From Eubacterium multiforme (GTDB lineage: Bacteria; Bacillota; Clostridia; Clostridiales; Clostridiaceae): a DNA stretch of 64,000 nucleotides. The position numbers were made by a program, and so were the translations under genes. This document shows positions 28,855 to 38,734 of this stretch, in pieces. The notes below the pieces were generated by a model. The model ran no database searches. It saw only the letters and a list, made by a program, of their open reading frames with translations, and was not told the origin of the DNA. Within the stretch, counting starts at the first letter, position 1. Each line of letters starts with the position of its first letter. The stretch covers positions 1 through 64,000 of the forward strand of contig NZ_JAUSUF010000010.1 of NCBI RefSeq assembly GCF_030813415.1. Reading direction: 5' to 3'.

Positions 28855-29109
28855 TCAATTGATATCTATTTTCAGTTTTTTAATATTCATCAAATTTTAC
28901 TAACATTATAAAGTTTTTCTTCATTAATAATATATTCCTAGTTACATACTATCCTATATGTTAATAATATTCCAAATAAAAAACTATTTCAAAATAATTA
29001 ATTATGAAAATATTGAATATAAGGTTAAAAATAATCTAATTATTAATTTATTTTTGTCCTTACAAAATATTTTATAAAAATTTTTTGAAATAGTTCTAAA
29101 CTTTAAATA
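28855..29109. other. AT-rich spacer between the kinase-like gene and eno
   Basis: No open frame, hairpin or repeat that I can support. It must contain the end of the kinase-like transcript, but no strong terminator is evident. Confidence 0.6.
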
Positions 29110-29706
29110 TTAATTATATTTAATATTATTTTTTTCAAAATACTTTTTTGCTTTTTTTCTCCATTCATTTGCTACTTTTGAATTTTCAATTTCAATATAT
29201 CCTAAAAAAGAATTTAAAACCTTAAGTGAGTTTAATTTTTTCATTAAATGTCTTGGGAAATCTACCTTTCTAGTATAGAAACCCTTTGGATCTATCATCA
29301 TAAGTTCAAACTTATCAGTTACATAAACATCCTTGCACCTTGTGTCTAATTTTACAAATCCTAGTTTTTTAAATTCTTTAAGTAATCTATATATCTTCAT
29401 TGACATTTCTCTATTTAATCCATTTCTTTTTATGTATTTATCTAAAGGTGTCCCACAAACTTTTTCCCTTACTATATATAACTTTCCATGGGTATATATC
29501 CTTGGAAAATATTTAGACTTTCTAGTTCTTTTTAAAATATTTCCTTCTGATTTACAAACCTTTTCCTTTAAAAATATTTTTATAACCATATTATTTGGAA
29601 GTTCATAAACTATTCCATTGTTACCTTTTCCTAAATATTTAGCTCTTTTAAATAATCTTTCTGTTCTTTTATCAAAACAGGCAGAATAAGCATAATTTGA
29701 TTTCAT
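29110..29706 (-). CDS. Small protein-kinase-like protein
   Basis: A protein of 198 residues with a minimal kinase fold. A glycine-rich loop (LGKGNNGIVYEL, about 26-37) precedes VIKIF with the ATP-binding Lys. A hinge region follows, then a catalytic-loop equivalent KLDTRCKDVYV in which the HRD His-Arg and the later Asn are replaced. A metal-binding IDPKG stands in place of DFG. Both aspartates needed for chemistry are present, so it may be active, but the motifs are divergent, as in small Bacillus YrzF-type kinases. Substrate unknown. It lies alone between gpmI and eno. Confidence 0.65.
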   Translation of the reverse strand: MKSNYAYSACFDKRTERLFKRAKYLGKGNNGIVYELPNNMVIKIFLKEKVCKSEGNILKRTRKSKYFPRIYTHGKLYIVREKVCGTPLDKYIKRNGLNREMSMKIYRLLKEFKKLGFVKLDTRCKDVYVTDKFELMMIDPKGFYTRKVDFPRHLMKKLNSLKVLNSFLGYIEIENSKVANEWRKKAKKYFEKNNIKYN

Positions 29707-29877
29707 ATTATCATCTCATATATTATTCTTCTCATTATTATAGTATTAAAGTTATTTTTTATTGTGATAATCTAATTAAAACTCATTATAACCATAATTT
29801 TTATACAAAAGAGGTTTTATTAAAATATTTTTACATCCCTCATATACATTTTAAAAGCATATTTTTATATGCAAAAA

Positions 29878-29904
29878 GGAACCTTCGTAAATTACGAAAG
29901 TTCC
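29878..29904 (-). terminator. Terminator of the glycolytic operon
   Basis: GGAAC-C-TTCGTAA pairs with TTACGAA-A-GTTCC with a minimal loop, followed on the minus strand by TTTTTGC. It lies 20 bases beyond gpmI. Confidence 0.85.
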
Positions 29905-29923
29905 CTATATTAAATACTTTAAA

Positions 29924-31456
29924 TTACTTTGTTAAAATGCTACCTGTCATTTCCTTTGGTGCTTCAAGTCCCATTTCCTTAAGCATTGTTGGTGCTATAT
30001 CTGATAGCTTACCATCTTCTAATTCTTTTCCTTTTGAATGGTTTGATACCCATACAAATGGAACTGGATCAGTTGTGTGAGCTGTAAATGGAGTTTCTGT
30101 TTCAAAGTCTATCATAGTTTCAGCATTTCCGTGGTCAGCAGTTATAAATACTGAACCATCCTTTTCTAATACTTTATCTACTATCTTTCCTAAACATTCA
30201 TCTACTGCTTCAATTGCCTTAACAGCAGCTGGTACTACTCCAGTGTGTCCTACCATGTCTGGATTAGCAAAGTTTAATATAATCATATCATATTTTTCAC
30301 TATCTAATCTCTTTAATAATTCTTCTGTTACTTCGTAAGCACTCATTTCTGGTTTTAAATCATAAGTTGCAACCTTAGGAGATGCAATTAATGCTCTATC
30401 TTCATTTTCATTTGGTTTTTCTACTCCACCATTAAAGAAGAATGTTACGTGAGCATATTTTTCAGTTTCAGCAATTCTTAATTGATTTAATCCCTTATTT
30501 GCAACAAATTCACCTAAAGTATTTTCTAATGTTTGAGCTTTAAATGCTACATTAACACCTTTAAATGTTTTATCATATTGAGTCATTGTTACAAATACTA
30601 AATCTAAATCTTTAGCATTAAATCCATCAAAATCTTTTTGAGTTAAAGCTCTTGTAAGTTCTCTAGCTCTATCTGGTCTAAAGTTGAAGAACACTACTGA
30701 ATCTCCACTATTTACAGTTCCAATTGCATTACCATCTTCTAATATTACTGTTGGAACTACGAATTCATCTGTTTTATCATTTTTATATGATTCTTCCATA
30801 GCTTCTACTGCACTATTTGCTGTATTTCCAGTTCCATTTACTATTGCATTATATGCAAGTTCAACTCTTTCCCATCTATTATCTCTATCCATTGCATAGT
30901 ATCTACCACTTACAGTAGCAATTTTACCTACGCCAACTTCTTTCATCATAGCTTCTAATTGTTCTATAAATGCTTTTCCTGATGAAGGTGCAACGTCTCT
31001 ACCATCCATAAATGCATGAACATAAACCTTTGAAAGTCCTTCTTTCTTAGCAAATTCTAAAAGTCCTTTTAAATGATTTATATGTGAATGAACTCCACCA
31101 TCTGATAATAATCCCATTAAGTGTAATGCTGAATTATTATCCTTAGCATTTTTCATAGCTTTTAAGATTTCTTCATTATTAAAGAATTCTCCATCTTCTA
31201 TTGCTTTAGTTATTCTTGTAAGTTCTTGATATACAATTCTTCCTGCTCCAATATTTAAATGACCAACTTCTGAGTTACCCATTTGTCCTTCTGGAAGACC
31301 TACAGCCATTCCTGAAGCTTGTAACATTGAATGAGGATATTCCTTTACTAATTTATCAAAATTTGGTTTTTTAGCTAATGAAACAGCATTACCTTTTGAA
31401 GCTTCTGCTATTCCAAAACCATCTAATATCATTAACATTACTGGTTTCTTTGCCAT
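29924..31456 (-). CDS. gpmI: Phosphoglycerate mutase, 2,3-bisphosphoglycerate-independent
   Basis: A manganese enzyme of 510 residues that interconverts 3- and 2-phosphoglycerate. The catalytic serine is in [17 protein letters not shown] (about residues 57-73). Metal ligands are visible in MILDGFG at the N-terminus and in [12 protein letters not shown] and [10 protein letters not shown] near the C-terminus. Standard length. It is the last gene of cggR-gap-pgk-tpiA-gpmI and ends at a strong terminator. Confidence 0.98.
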   Translation of the reverse strand: MAKKPVMLMILDGFGIAEASKGNAVSLAKKPNFDKLVKEYPHSMLQASGMAVGLPEGQMGNSEVGHLNIGAGRIVYQELTRITKAIEDGEFFNNEEILKAMKNAKDNNSALHLMGLLSDGGVHSHINHLKGLLEFAKKEGLSKVYVHAFMDGRDVAPSSGKAFIEQLEAMMKEVGVGKIATVSGRYYAMDRDNRWERVELAYNAIVNGTGNTANSAVEAMEESYKNDKTDEFVVPTVILEDGNAIGTVNSGDSVVFFNFRPDRARELTRALTQKDFDGFNAKDLDLVFVTMTQYDKTFKGVNVAFKAQTLENTLGEFVANKGLNQLRIAETEKYAHVTFFFNGGVEKPNENEDRALIASPKVATYDLKPEMSAYEVTEELLKRLDSEKYDMIILNFANPDMVGHTGVVPAAVKAIEAVDECLGKIVDKVLEKDGSVFITADHGNAETMIDFETETPFTAHTTDPVPFVWVSNHSKGKELEDGKLSDIAPTMLKEMGLEAPKEMTGSILTK

Positions 31457-31560
31457 AATTATACCTCCGATTTTATTTATATTTTACTTTAACAATTTCT
31501 TTTTTATTATTTGCTTTTTTTCCTATATATTATACTACAAGAAAATATGTGAAACAAGAA

Positions 31561-31608
31561 AAGCAATAGTATGAAAGAATTTATATTATCCAATCATGAC
31601 TATTGCTT
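31561..31608 (-). terminator. Intercistronic hairpin tpiA-gpmI
   Basis: AAGCAATAGT (31561-31570) pairs with ACTATTGCTT (31599-31608) around a long loop. It may be an attenuator or RNA-stabilising end; there is little T-run. Confidence 0.5.
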
Positions 31609-31626
31609 ATATGTTAATACTATATT

Positions 31627-32373
31627 TTAGTAGTTAACTATTGCAGCAAAATCTGAAGGTACTAAACTAGCTCCACCAACTAATGCTCCATCGATGTCTG
31701 ATTGAGCCATTTGTTCTTTAATAGTAGCTGGCTTAACTGATCCACCGTATTGTATTCTAACTTTATCAGCAACTTCTTTTCCAAACATTTCAGCTACAAC
31801 ATTTCTTATAGCAGCTATTGTTTCGTTTGCTTGTTCTGATGTAGCAGTTTTTCCTGTTCCAATAGCCCAGATTGGTTCGTAAGCTATAACAACTTTTTCT
31901 GCTAATTCTTTATCTAATCCATCTAAATCAGCTTTGATTTGTCCTGCTAAAACTTCTACAAATTTTCCTGATTCTCTTTGTTCTAAAGTTTCTCCACAGC
32001 AAAGGATTGGAGTTATGTTATGTTTAAATGCAGCTTTAACTTTCTTGTTGCAAGTTTCATCTGTTTCGTTGAAGTATTCTCTTCTTTCACTATGTCCGAT
32101 TACTACATAATCAATTCCCATAGCTTCAAGCATTACTGGTGAAACTTCTCCTGTAAATGCTCCACTTTCTTCAAAGTGCATGTTTTGTGCAGCTATTTTA
32201 ACATTTGATCCCTTAGCAGCTTTAATAGCAGCATCTAAGCATACAAAAGTTGGGCAAAGAACTACGTCACATGTAGCATCCTTAACTAATGGTTTAAATT
32301 CATTTATAAAATCTACTGCTTCTTCTACAGTTTTATTCATTTTCCAGTTTCCTGCGATTATTGCTTTTCTCAT
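31627..32373 (-). CDS. tpiA: Triosephosphate isomerase
   Basis: A TIM-barrel enzyme of 248 residues interconverting glyceraldehyde-3-phosphate and dihydroxyacetone phosphate. AGNWKMNK carries the substrate Lys, VIGHSERR the catalytic His, and [16 protein letters not shown] the catalytic Glu and mobile loop; the phosphate site is YGGSVKP. Fourth gene of the glycolytic operon, with AGAGGTG before its ATG. Confidence 0.98.
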   Translation of the reverse strand: MRKAIIAGNWKMNKTVEEAVDFINEFKPLVKDATCDVVLCPTFVCLDAAIKAAKGSNVKIAAQNMHFEESGAFTGEVSPVMLEAMGIDYVVIGHSERREYFNETDETCNKKVKAAFKHNITPILCCGETLEQRESGKFVEVLAGQIKADLDGLDKELAEKVVIAYEPIWAIGTGKTATSEQANETIAAIRNVVAEMFGKEVADKVRIQYGGSVKPATIKEQMAQSDIDGALVGGASLVPSDFAAIVNY

Positions 32374-32416
32374 TTAAATTCACCTCTAAAAATTTTTATT
32401 CTAAAATAAAGTTTAG

Positions 32417-32442
32417 AGCCACTCTTAAAAAATAGAGTGGCT
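32417..32442 (-). terminator. Intercistronic hairpin pgk-tpiA
   Basis: AGCCACTCT pairs with AGAGTGGCT around eight bases, between the pgk stop and the tpiA start. It is probably a partial terminator or message-end stabiliser. Confidence 0.6.
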
Positions 32443-32476
32443 AATATTTATTTATAAACTATTTAATCTCTTAAAA

Positions 32477-33667
32477 TTAGCTATTTAAAGCATCTATTCC
32501 AGGTAATACTTTACCTTCTAAGAATTCAAGTGATGCTCCACCACCAGTTGAGATATGAGTCATCTTATCTCCAAATCCTAAGATATTTACAGCAGCAGCT
32601 GAATCTCCACCACCAATTATAGTAGTTGCAGCTGAATCTGCCATAGCCTTAGCTACTGCAATTGTACCCTTATTGAAGTTTTCGAATTCGAATACTCCCA
32701 TTGGTCCATTCCAGATAACTGTCTTAGCATCTTTAATTGCATCTGCATATATCTTTTCTGTTTTTGGTCCGATATCTAATCCCATACTTCCAGCTGGAAT
32801 ATTTTGATCTTCTGTTATAGTTGCTTCTACATCTTTGAATTCTGTAGCTACTCTATGATCTACTGGTAATAAGAAATTAACACCCTTAGCTTTAGCTTTT
32901 TCGATCATTTCTTTAGCATATTCAACTCTATCTTCTTCAACTAATGAAGTTCCAACTTCATATCCTTGTGCCTTTAAGAATGTATAAGCCATTCCTCCAC
33001 CAATTATTAAAGTATCAACTTTATCTAAAAGGTTGTTTATAACAGCTATTTTATCAGAAACTTTAGCTCCTCCTAAAATTGCAACGAATGGTCTTTCTGG
33101 ATTTTCAACAGCATCTCCTAAGAATTTTAATTCTTTTTGAATTAAATATCCACATACAGCTGTATCTATAAAATCAGTAACACCAACTGTTGAACAGTGA
33201 GCTCTGTGAGCTGTTCCAAAAGCATCGTTTACGAATATTTCAGCAAGTGAAGCTAATTCTTTTGAGAATTCTTCTCCGTTTTTAGTTTCTTCTTTTCTAT
33301 ATCTAGTGTTTTCTAATAAAACAACGTCTCCGTCTTTCATTTCTGCTACTGCTTTTTTTGCATTTTCTCCAACAACATTATCGTCTGCTGCAAAAACAAC
33401 TTCTTTTCCAAGCATTTCGCTTAATCTCTTAGCAACTGGTGCTAAAGATAATTCTGGCTTTGGTTCTCCCTTTGGTTTACCCATATGTGAGCAAAGGATT
33501 ACTTTTGCGCCATTATCAACTAAATATTTAATAGTTGGAAGTGCTCCATTTAATCTATTTTCATCAGTTATAACTCCGTCTTTTAATGGAACATTAAAGT
33601 CGCATCTTACTAAAACTTTTTTGCCGTTAACATTTATATCTTCTATAGTCTTTTTATTGAAGTTCAT
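32477..33667 (-). CDS. pgk: Phosphoglycerate kinase
   Basis: Makes ATP from 1,3-bisphosphoglycerate, 396 residues. The start I choose is ATG 33667 ([13 protein letters not shown]), five bases after AGAGGTG; a GTG three codons earlier lies inside that ribosome site. Motifs: VRCDFNVPL at the N-terminus, the 21-26 and 59-62 substrate regions ([18 protein letters not shown]), nucleotide-binding NGPMGVFE and the C-terminal GGGDSAAA. It follows gap after a hairpin-bearing gap. Confidence 0.98.
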   Translation of the reverse strand: MNFNKKTIEDINVNGKKVLVRCDFNVPLKDGVITDENRLNGALPTIKYLVDNGAKVILCSHMGKPKGEPKPELSLAPVAKRLSEMLGKEVVFAADDNVVGENAKKAVAEMKDGDVVLLENTRYRKEETKNGEEFSKELASLAEIFVNDAFGTAHRAHCSTVGVTDFIDTAVCGYLIQKELKFLGDAVENPERPFVAILGGAKVSDKIAVINNLLDKVDTLIIGGGMAYTFLKAQGYEVGTSLVEEDRVEYAKEMIEKAKAKGVNFLLPVDHRVATEFKDVEATITEDQNIPAGSMGLDIGPKTEKIYADAIKDAKTVIWNGPMGVFEFENFNKGTIAVAKAMADSAATTIIGGGDSAAAVNILGFGDKMTHISTGGGASLEFLEGKVLPGIDALNS

Positions 33668-33706
33668 TCTTTTCACCTCTAAAAAATTATATTTATATTT
33701 TAAAAT

Positions 33707-33743
33707 AGTCTGGCCTTATAGCCTTATACTACAAAACCAGACT
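33707..33743 (-). terminator. Intercistronic hairpin gap-pgk
   Basis: AGTCTGG (33707-33713) pairs with CCAGACT (33737-33743), lying 35 bases past the gap stop. The tract after it is AT-rich rather than a clean T-run, so partial readthrough or RNA processing is likely. Confidence 0.55.
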
Positions 33744-33777
33744 TATAAAACTTTTTATTTACTATCTAATTAATAGA

Positions 33778-34779
33778 TTACTTTAAGTTAGCGAAGTATC
33801 CTAAAGTTCTGATTAATTGGTTAGTGTATGACATTTCATTGTCGTACCATGAAGCAACTTTAACTAATTGTTCTCCGTTAACTTCCATTATCTTTGTTTG
33901 AGTTGCATCGAATAATGATCCGAAGCTTATTCCGATAACGTCTGCTGATACTATTGGATCTTCAGTGTATCCGAATGATTCGTTAGCAGCAGCTTTCATT
34001 GCAGCGTTAACTTCTTCAACTGTAGTCTTCTTGTCAAGTACACATACTACTTCAGTTAATGAACCAGTTATTACTGGAACTCTTTGAGCGTTTCCGTCTA
34101 ACTTACCAGCTAATTCTGGGATAACTAATCCGATTGCTTTAGCAGCTCCTGTTGAGTTAGGGATGATTGATCCTGCAGCAGCTCTAGCTCTTCTTAAATC
34201 TCCTTTTCTGTGTGGAGCATCTAAAGTGTTTTGGTCATTTGTGTAAGCGTGGATTGTAGTCATGAATCCTTCTTTTAATCCAAATGAATCATTTAATACT
34301 TTAGCCATTGGAGCTAAACAGTTAGTTGTACATGAAGCACCTGATATAACTGTATCTTCTGCCTTTAATATTTCGTTGTTTACGTTGAATACAACTGTTG
34401 GAAGGTCGTTTCCAGCTGGAGCTGAAATAACAACTTTCTTAGCACCTGCTTGGATATGAGCAGCAGCCTTTTCCTTTGAAGCGAAGAATCCAGTACATTC
34501 TAAAACGATGTCTACATTTAATTCTCCCCATGGTAATTCTGCTGGGTTAGCATTTGCAGTAACTTTAATTTCTTTTCCGTTTACTACGAAAGCTCCTTCT
34601 TTAACTTCGATTTCTCCATCGAATCTTCCTTGTGCTGAATCATATTTGAATAAGTGAGCTAACATTTTAGCATCTGTTAAATCGTTGATTGCTACAACAT
34701 TAAATTCAGGGTTGTTAATCATTAGTCTTAATGCTAATCTACCTATTCTTCCAAAACCGTTAATTGCTACATTTACCAT
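33778..34779 (-). CDS. gap: Glyceraldehyde-3-phosphate dehydrogenase
   Basis: NAD-dependent glycolytic dehydrogenase of 333 residues. NAD-binding [12 protein letters not shown] starts the protein, the catalytic cysteine is in [12 protein letters not shown], and NAD-site and substrate residues are in WYDNEMSY near the C-terminus. The AGGAGG ribosome site is strong. It follows cggR, which represses it, and codon use looks optimised (few rare codons), as expected for a highly expressed enzyme. Confidence 0.98.
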   Translation of the reverse strand: MVNVAINGFGRIGRLALRLMINNPEFNVVAINDLTDAKMLAHLFKYDSAQGRFDGEIEVKEGAFVVNGKEIKVTANANPAELPWGELNVDIVLECTGFFASKEKAAAHIQAGAKKVVISAPAGNDLPTVVFNVNNEILKAEDTVISGASCTTNCLAPMAKVLNDSFGLKEGFMTTIHAYTNDQNTLDAPHRKGDLRRARAAAGSIIPNSTGAAKAIGLVIPELAGKLDGNAQRVPVITGSLTEVVCVLDKKTTVEEVNAAMKAAANESFGYTEDPIVSADVIGISFGSLFDATQTKIMEVNGEQLVKVASWYDNEMSYTNQLIRTLGYFANLK

Positions 34780-34835
34780 ATTGTAAATACCTCCTAAAAA
34801 TAGCTTTTATAAAATAAAATTTTTTTATAAACAAT

Positions 34836-35873
34836 TTAATTATTTTGACTGCTTAAGATTTTAAATATTTCTCTTCCTGCAGCCTCATCGGTGATTAATA
34901 CACCATTTTTGTTATTTCGTTGAGTCGCTATAATTGACTCCACTTTATTTTTTCCACCAGCAACAACAATATGTGTTTTAATTTGTCTGGCTTCATCAAC
35001 AGTTAATTCTACTGTAGTTGTATTTAATACTACATTTGAATCCTTATCGAAATAACATCCAAATGCTTCTCCTATAGCGTTAAGCTCTGCTAACTTAGAA
35101 ATTCTTTCATCTGAAAGTTCTCTTTTTTTAGCCATTACAAAAGCATTTCCTACACCATATATAAATATGTCTGCATTATGTATGCTTTTAATAACTTCTT
35201 TTATAGATTCTTCATGTTTTAAAGAATTTAAAAGTTCTAAACTAGCACTTTCGGGAACATGAAGCATTTTGTAAGTTCCATCAACTTTTTTTGCAAGAGA
35301 AGCAACTAAAGTATTTGCTTGTATTTCTACTGTTCTTCCAAGTCCACCTCTTGCTGGAACTACTAATACGTTAGAGACATTTCTAATTGGTCCAAAAGAT
35401 TCTACAACTTCTTTAACTGAACTTCCTCCAGTTAATGCAATAATTGAATTGCTCTTAATTATTTTTTTCAAATAATTAGAAGCTGCTTTTCCTATATCTT
35501 TAAGTACTGATGGATTACTATCTACATCTCCTGGAACTATTATAACTTTCTTTAAAGAAAGTAATTTTTTTATTCCATTTTCTATATCTGATAATCCTCT
35601 AAGTTCATGGATAAACATACTTAACTTATCAACTATCTCTTCTCCACTCTTAGTTACATTCATACCAGATGCATTAATTTCTATTAATCCTTGACCTTTA
35701 AGAAAACTTACTTCTGTTCTAACTACTCTCTCGCTTAAAGAAAGCTCATTTGCTAAAACTCTTCTTCCTATAGGCTGATTTAAAAATATAGTTCTTAGAA
35801 TAATGTACCTTTTTTCGAGTACCTCTACAAGTTCAGGAACTATCTTCTTTTGCAAACTTAATATTTCCTGCAA
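34836..35873 (-). CDS. cggR: Central glycolytic genes regulator CggR
   Basis: A repressor of 345 residues. An N-terminal winged helix-turn-helix (about 18-80, RRVLANELSLSERVVRTEVSFL) precedes a SorC-type sugar-binding domain with the GGSSVKEVVESF loop near 150. In Bacillus, CggR represses gapA-pgk-tpiA-pgm and is released by fructose-1,6-bisphosphate; the same gene order here supports the role. It starts at TTG with AAAGGAG upstream. The promoter just before it carries a duplicated GTGGGAC element, so it is autoregulated. Its mRNA is shared with the operon. Confidence 0.95.
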   Translation of the reverse strand: MQEILSLQKKIVPELVEVLEKRYIILRTIFLNQPIGRRVLANELSLSERVVRTEVSFLKGQGLIEINASGMNVTKSGEEIVDKLSMFIHELRGLSDIENGIKKLLSLKKVIIVPGDVDSNPSVLKDIGKAASNYLKKIIKSNSIIALTGGSSVKEVVESFGPIRNVSNVLVVPARGGLGRTVEIQANTLVASLAKKVDGTYKMLHVPESASLELLNSLKHEESIKEVIKSIHNADIFIYGVGNAFVMAKKRELSDERISKLAELNAIGEAFGCYFDKDSNVVLNTTTVELTVDEARQIKTHIVVAGGKNKVESIIATQRNNKNGVLITDEAAGREIFKILSSQNN

Positions 35874-35901
35874 CTCTCACCACTCCTTTTGGTCACAAAT
35901 C

Positions 35902-35940
35902 GTCCCACTCTTTTTATATCTGTCCCACAACTCTATTATA
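35902..35940 (-). promoter_or_regulatory. cggR operon -10 element and CggR operator
   Basis: On the minus strand a TATAAT -10 (35940-35935) is followed at once by GTGGGAC (35928-35922) and again by GTGGGAC (35908-35902), copies exactly 20 bases apart. This resembles the direct-repeat CggR operator (CGGGAC type) known in Bacillus and lies over the start site, where a bound repressor blocks transcription. The -35 is poor (TTTAAA-like). Confidence 0.7.
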
Positions 35941-36045
35941 AGTTATATTGATTAATTTTTAAAGTGTTTATTTAAAATTTTTTGATTTTTTCTAATAAAC
36001 TACTAAAAGAAAAGTTTAAAAAAAACTATTGTTTGTAGTAATCAA

Positions 36046-37443
36046 TTACAACCTTTTTCTTTTACTTGAAGACTTAATTCCAAGTTCCTCTCTATATTTT
36101 GCCACAGTTCTCCTTGATATATTCATCTCTTCTTCTTTTAATTTATCAGCTATAAATTGATCAGAATATGGCTTTTTCTTATCCTCTGAATCAAAAAGTT
36201 CTTTTATTCTATTTTTAATTTTTATAACTCCTAAATCTTCATTAGCTGTAGATACTGAAGTAGTAAATAAATTCTTTATTCTTACTGTTCCCCTATCAAG
36301 TAAAATATATTTATCTTTAATAGCTCTACTTACTGTAGATTCATGAACTTCTAGCTCTTTAGCTATTTCTTTTAAAGTCATTGGTTTTAAGTAGTTATTT
36401 CCTTTTTTTAAATATTCTTTTTGTCTTTCAATTATTTTTTCTAAAACTCTATATAAAGTACTTCTTCTTTGTTCTATACTTTTAATTAAAAATATTGCCT
36501 TATTAAGTTTTTCTTTAACATACTCAGAATCTTTAGAATTATCATCTTTATTTATTACTTGTTTATATGTTTTATTTATTGATAACCTTGGAAGTACACT
36601 GTCATTCATAATTATTATAAATTCACCATCAATTTCTCTAATTGCAGCATCTGGTATTATAAACTTTACTTCATCACCCGTATAAAAGCCTCTTGATGGC
36701 TTAGGTTCTAATTTTTTTATTACATCCCCATATCTTTGAGCTTCCCTTGGTGATATATTTAATGCCTTACCTAACTGTACATATTTGTTGTCAGCTATAT
36801 CTTCTAAATGATTTTTTACTATTTCAACCATAATATCATCATCTAATGCCAATTTATCTAATTGTATAAGTAAGCATTCCTTTATATTTCTTGCACCAAT
36901 CCCATAAGGCTCAAGATCTTGTACAATCTTTAAAACTTCCTCTCCCTTTTCAAGAGTAATATTAAGTTCTTCACAAATATCAGTTAAATTGCATTCTAAA
37001 TATCCTCTATGATCTAAGTTTTCTATTATATAATCTCCTATTTCCTTTATGTATTTATCTATTGAAATTTCTAATAGTTGTTCATGCAAATATTCTTTTA
37101 ATGATTTCTTTTCTGAAATAAAATTAAAAGGAGATACCTCATCATCATCATATGAACCATAACTTTGAGCTCCATAATTATCAAACTCAAAATATTTTAT
37201 CATTTCCTTATAATCATATTTATCCATTACCTTCTCTTCAGTAATAGATGATTTTTCTTGACCATTATCTTTAATGTCTAGTATTGGATTTTCTTCGTAT
37301 TCTTTATCTATATACTCCCTTAAATCATTTACAGACATTTGAAGCATTTTTATAGACATTTGCATCTCTTGAGTCATTACTAACTTTTGCTCTTGAGTTA
37401 AATTTATAGAATACTCCATTTTCATAATATCACTCATTTCCAC
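36046..37443 (-). CDS. rpoN: RNA polymerase sigma-54 factor
   Basis: A sigma-54 protein of 465 residues. The N-terminal activator-contact region is Gln/Leu/Met rich (QKLVMTQEMQMSIKMLQMS), an acidic region II follows, the core-binding domain spans about 110-330, and a helix-turn-helix (TLKEIAKELEVHESTVSRA) precedes the C-terminal RpoN box (SRRTVAKYREELGI) that reads the -24 element. It needs AAA+ activators; one is encoded at 19753 beside a perfect -24/-12 promoter. The indicated start is a GTG; an ATG six codons in (37425) is an equally possible start. It sits alone, upstream of the glycolytic operon. Confidence 0.96.
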   Translation of the reverse strand: MEMSDIMKMEYSINLTQEQKLVMTQEMQMSIKMLQMSVNDLREYIDKEYEENPILDIKDNGQEKSSITEEKVMDKYDYKEMIKYFEFDNYGAQSYGSYDDDEVSPFNFISEKKSLKEYLHEQLLEISIDKYIKEIGDYIIENLDHRGYLECNLTDICEELNITLEKGEEVLKIVQDLEPYGIGARNIKECLLIQLDKLALDDDIMVEIVKNHLEDIADNKYVQLGKALNISPREAQRYGDVIKKLEPKPSRGFYTGDEVKFIIPDAAIREIDGEFIIIMNDSVLPRLSINKTYKQVINKDDNSKDSEYVKEKLNKAIFLIKSIEQRRSTLYRVLEKIIERQKEYLKKGNNYLKPMTLKEIAKELEVHESTVSRAIKDKYILLDRGTVRIKNLFTTSVSTANEDLGVIKIKNRIKELFDSEDKKKPYSDQFIADKLKEEEMNISRRTVAKYREELGIKSSSKRKRL

Positions 37444-37549
37444 TCATTTCTTTAATTTATAAGTTTGTAATTTTATTATACATTATATCATACAAGCCCC
37501 TACTAATAAATATGTAACGGTTTTCTGAGAGTATCCATATTTTTTATTT

Positions 37550-38620
37550 TTATCCTTTAAATTCTATAACCTCAAAAGTTTTTGTTGGTACTTTTATATC
37601 TTTAGCAGCTATTTTTTCTTTATATTTTTTTAAGTCTTCCATAGTTTTTTTAGATACAGCCTCCTCTGTTGAAGGGGCATAATCTATCATATTATCTTTA
37701 ACTCCTAAAATTTCCATATTTTCAATACCACTTTTAAAGCTTCCTTCTTTTACTTCTTTGCAAATATTTAAAACTGCTTTATCAACTTTTTTAATCATAG
37801 ATGAAATTATTTGATTTTTATATTCTGATATCTCAGATCTTTGATCTGTATCAACACCAATTGCATATTTTCCTCTCTCCTTTGCTGCTTTAAATACTCC
37901 CATTCCAGCATTACCACAGGTTTGAAATATTATATCGCATCCTTCATCATAAAGTTCTATTGCCTTTTCATAAGCTTTTTTTTCATCAGAAAAACTTTGA
38001 GTAAATCTTACGTTAGTACCATCTATAACTAACTTTGCAGCCTTCTCATTTACAGCTTTTATTCCTGCAGCATATCCATTATAAAATTCTAATCCTATTT
38101 CATCATTTACTCCCCCTACATATCCTACTTTATTTAGCTTTGTTTCATTTCCTGCAATTACCCCCATTAAAAAGCCACCTTCTTCATGATGAAAATTAAC
38201 AGATTTTACATTTGACTCATTTACTTTAGCATCAAAAATCGTAAAGTTTTTATCTCTTCTCTCCCTTGATATTTTTTCAATAGGTGATTTCATTTCTTCT
38301 CCCATTACAATTGTCATCTTTGAAGTTTCTGCAAGTTTTCTAAGTGGCTTTGTGATACTTTCTTTATTTTCTTTGCCATCTTTAACTTCTATATATTTAG
38401 GCACTATTCCTATCTTTTCTTTTGCTTCCTCTGCACCTTTTTTTGCTAACTCTCCAAAGGACTTATCTTTAAAATTTTGAGCTAGTAGTCCTATATTTAT
38501 TTTTTTATTTGTAAAACCCATAAAACCTGTATTACACCCTTCAATAAACATAAATAAATATATACAAAATAATAAAACCAATAAAATTGAAATTTCTTTA
38601 TTCTTAACTATTTTTTTCAT
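37550..38620 (-). CDS. BMP-family substrate-binding lipoprotein
   Basis: A lipoprotein of about 356 residues of the basic-membrane-protein (Med/PnrA) family, periplasmic-binding-protein fold. I start it at ATG 38620 (MKKIVKNKE), which has AGGTGAC before it; a longer frame runs back through the next terminator. The signal ends in a lipobox FIEGC (Cys29). The body has INIGLLAQNFKDKSFGELA and CGNAGMGVFKAAKERG. Family members bind nucleosides for ABC import, but no permease or ATPase is adjacent, so a sensory or solitary binding role is also possible. Confidence 0.85.
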   Translation of the reverse strand: MKKIVKNKEISILLVLLFCIYLFMFIEGCNTGFMGFTNKKINIGLLAQNFKDKSFGELAKKGAEEAKEKIGIVPKYIEVKDGKENKESITKPLRKLAETSKMTIVMGEEMKSPIEKISRERRDKNFTIFDAKVNESNVKSVNFHHEEGGFLMGVIAGNETKLNKVGYVGGVNDEIGLEFYNGYAAGIKAVNEKAAKLVIDGTNVRFTQSFSDEKKAYEKAIELYDEGCDIIFQTCGNAGMGVFKAAKERGKYAIGVDTDQRSEISEYKNQIISSMIKKVDKAVLNICKEVKEGSFKSGIENMEILGVKDNMIDYAPSTEEAVSKKTMEDLKKYKEKIAAKDIKVPTKTFEVIEFKG

Positions 38621-38688
38621 ATAAGTCACCTCAATAAATTTATATGATTTTATTTTTTCCAAATTATATTTTTTAATGCAAAATAAAA

Positions 38689-38710
38689 AGAACATCAAAT
38701 TTGATGTTCT
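38689..38710 (-). terminator. Hairpin upstream of DegV gene
   Basis: AGAACATCAAA pairs perfectly with TTTGATGTTCT. It lies between the DegV-family stop (38735) and the lipoprotein start, with TTTTTATTTT following on the minus strand, and ends the degV transcript. Confidence 0.8.
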
Positions 38711-38734
38711 CTTTTATAACTTATTTATAATTTC

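Noticed and set aside
29697-30080. Plus-strand frame of 127 codons across the gpmI terminator
   Set aside because: It is half antisense to gpmI, has no ribosome site and no recognisable family.
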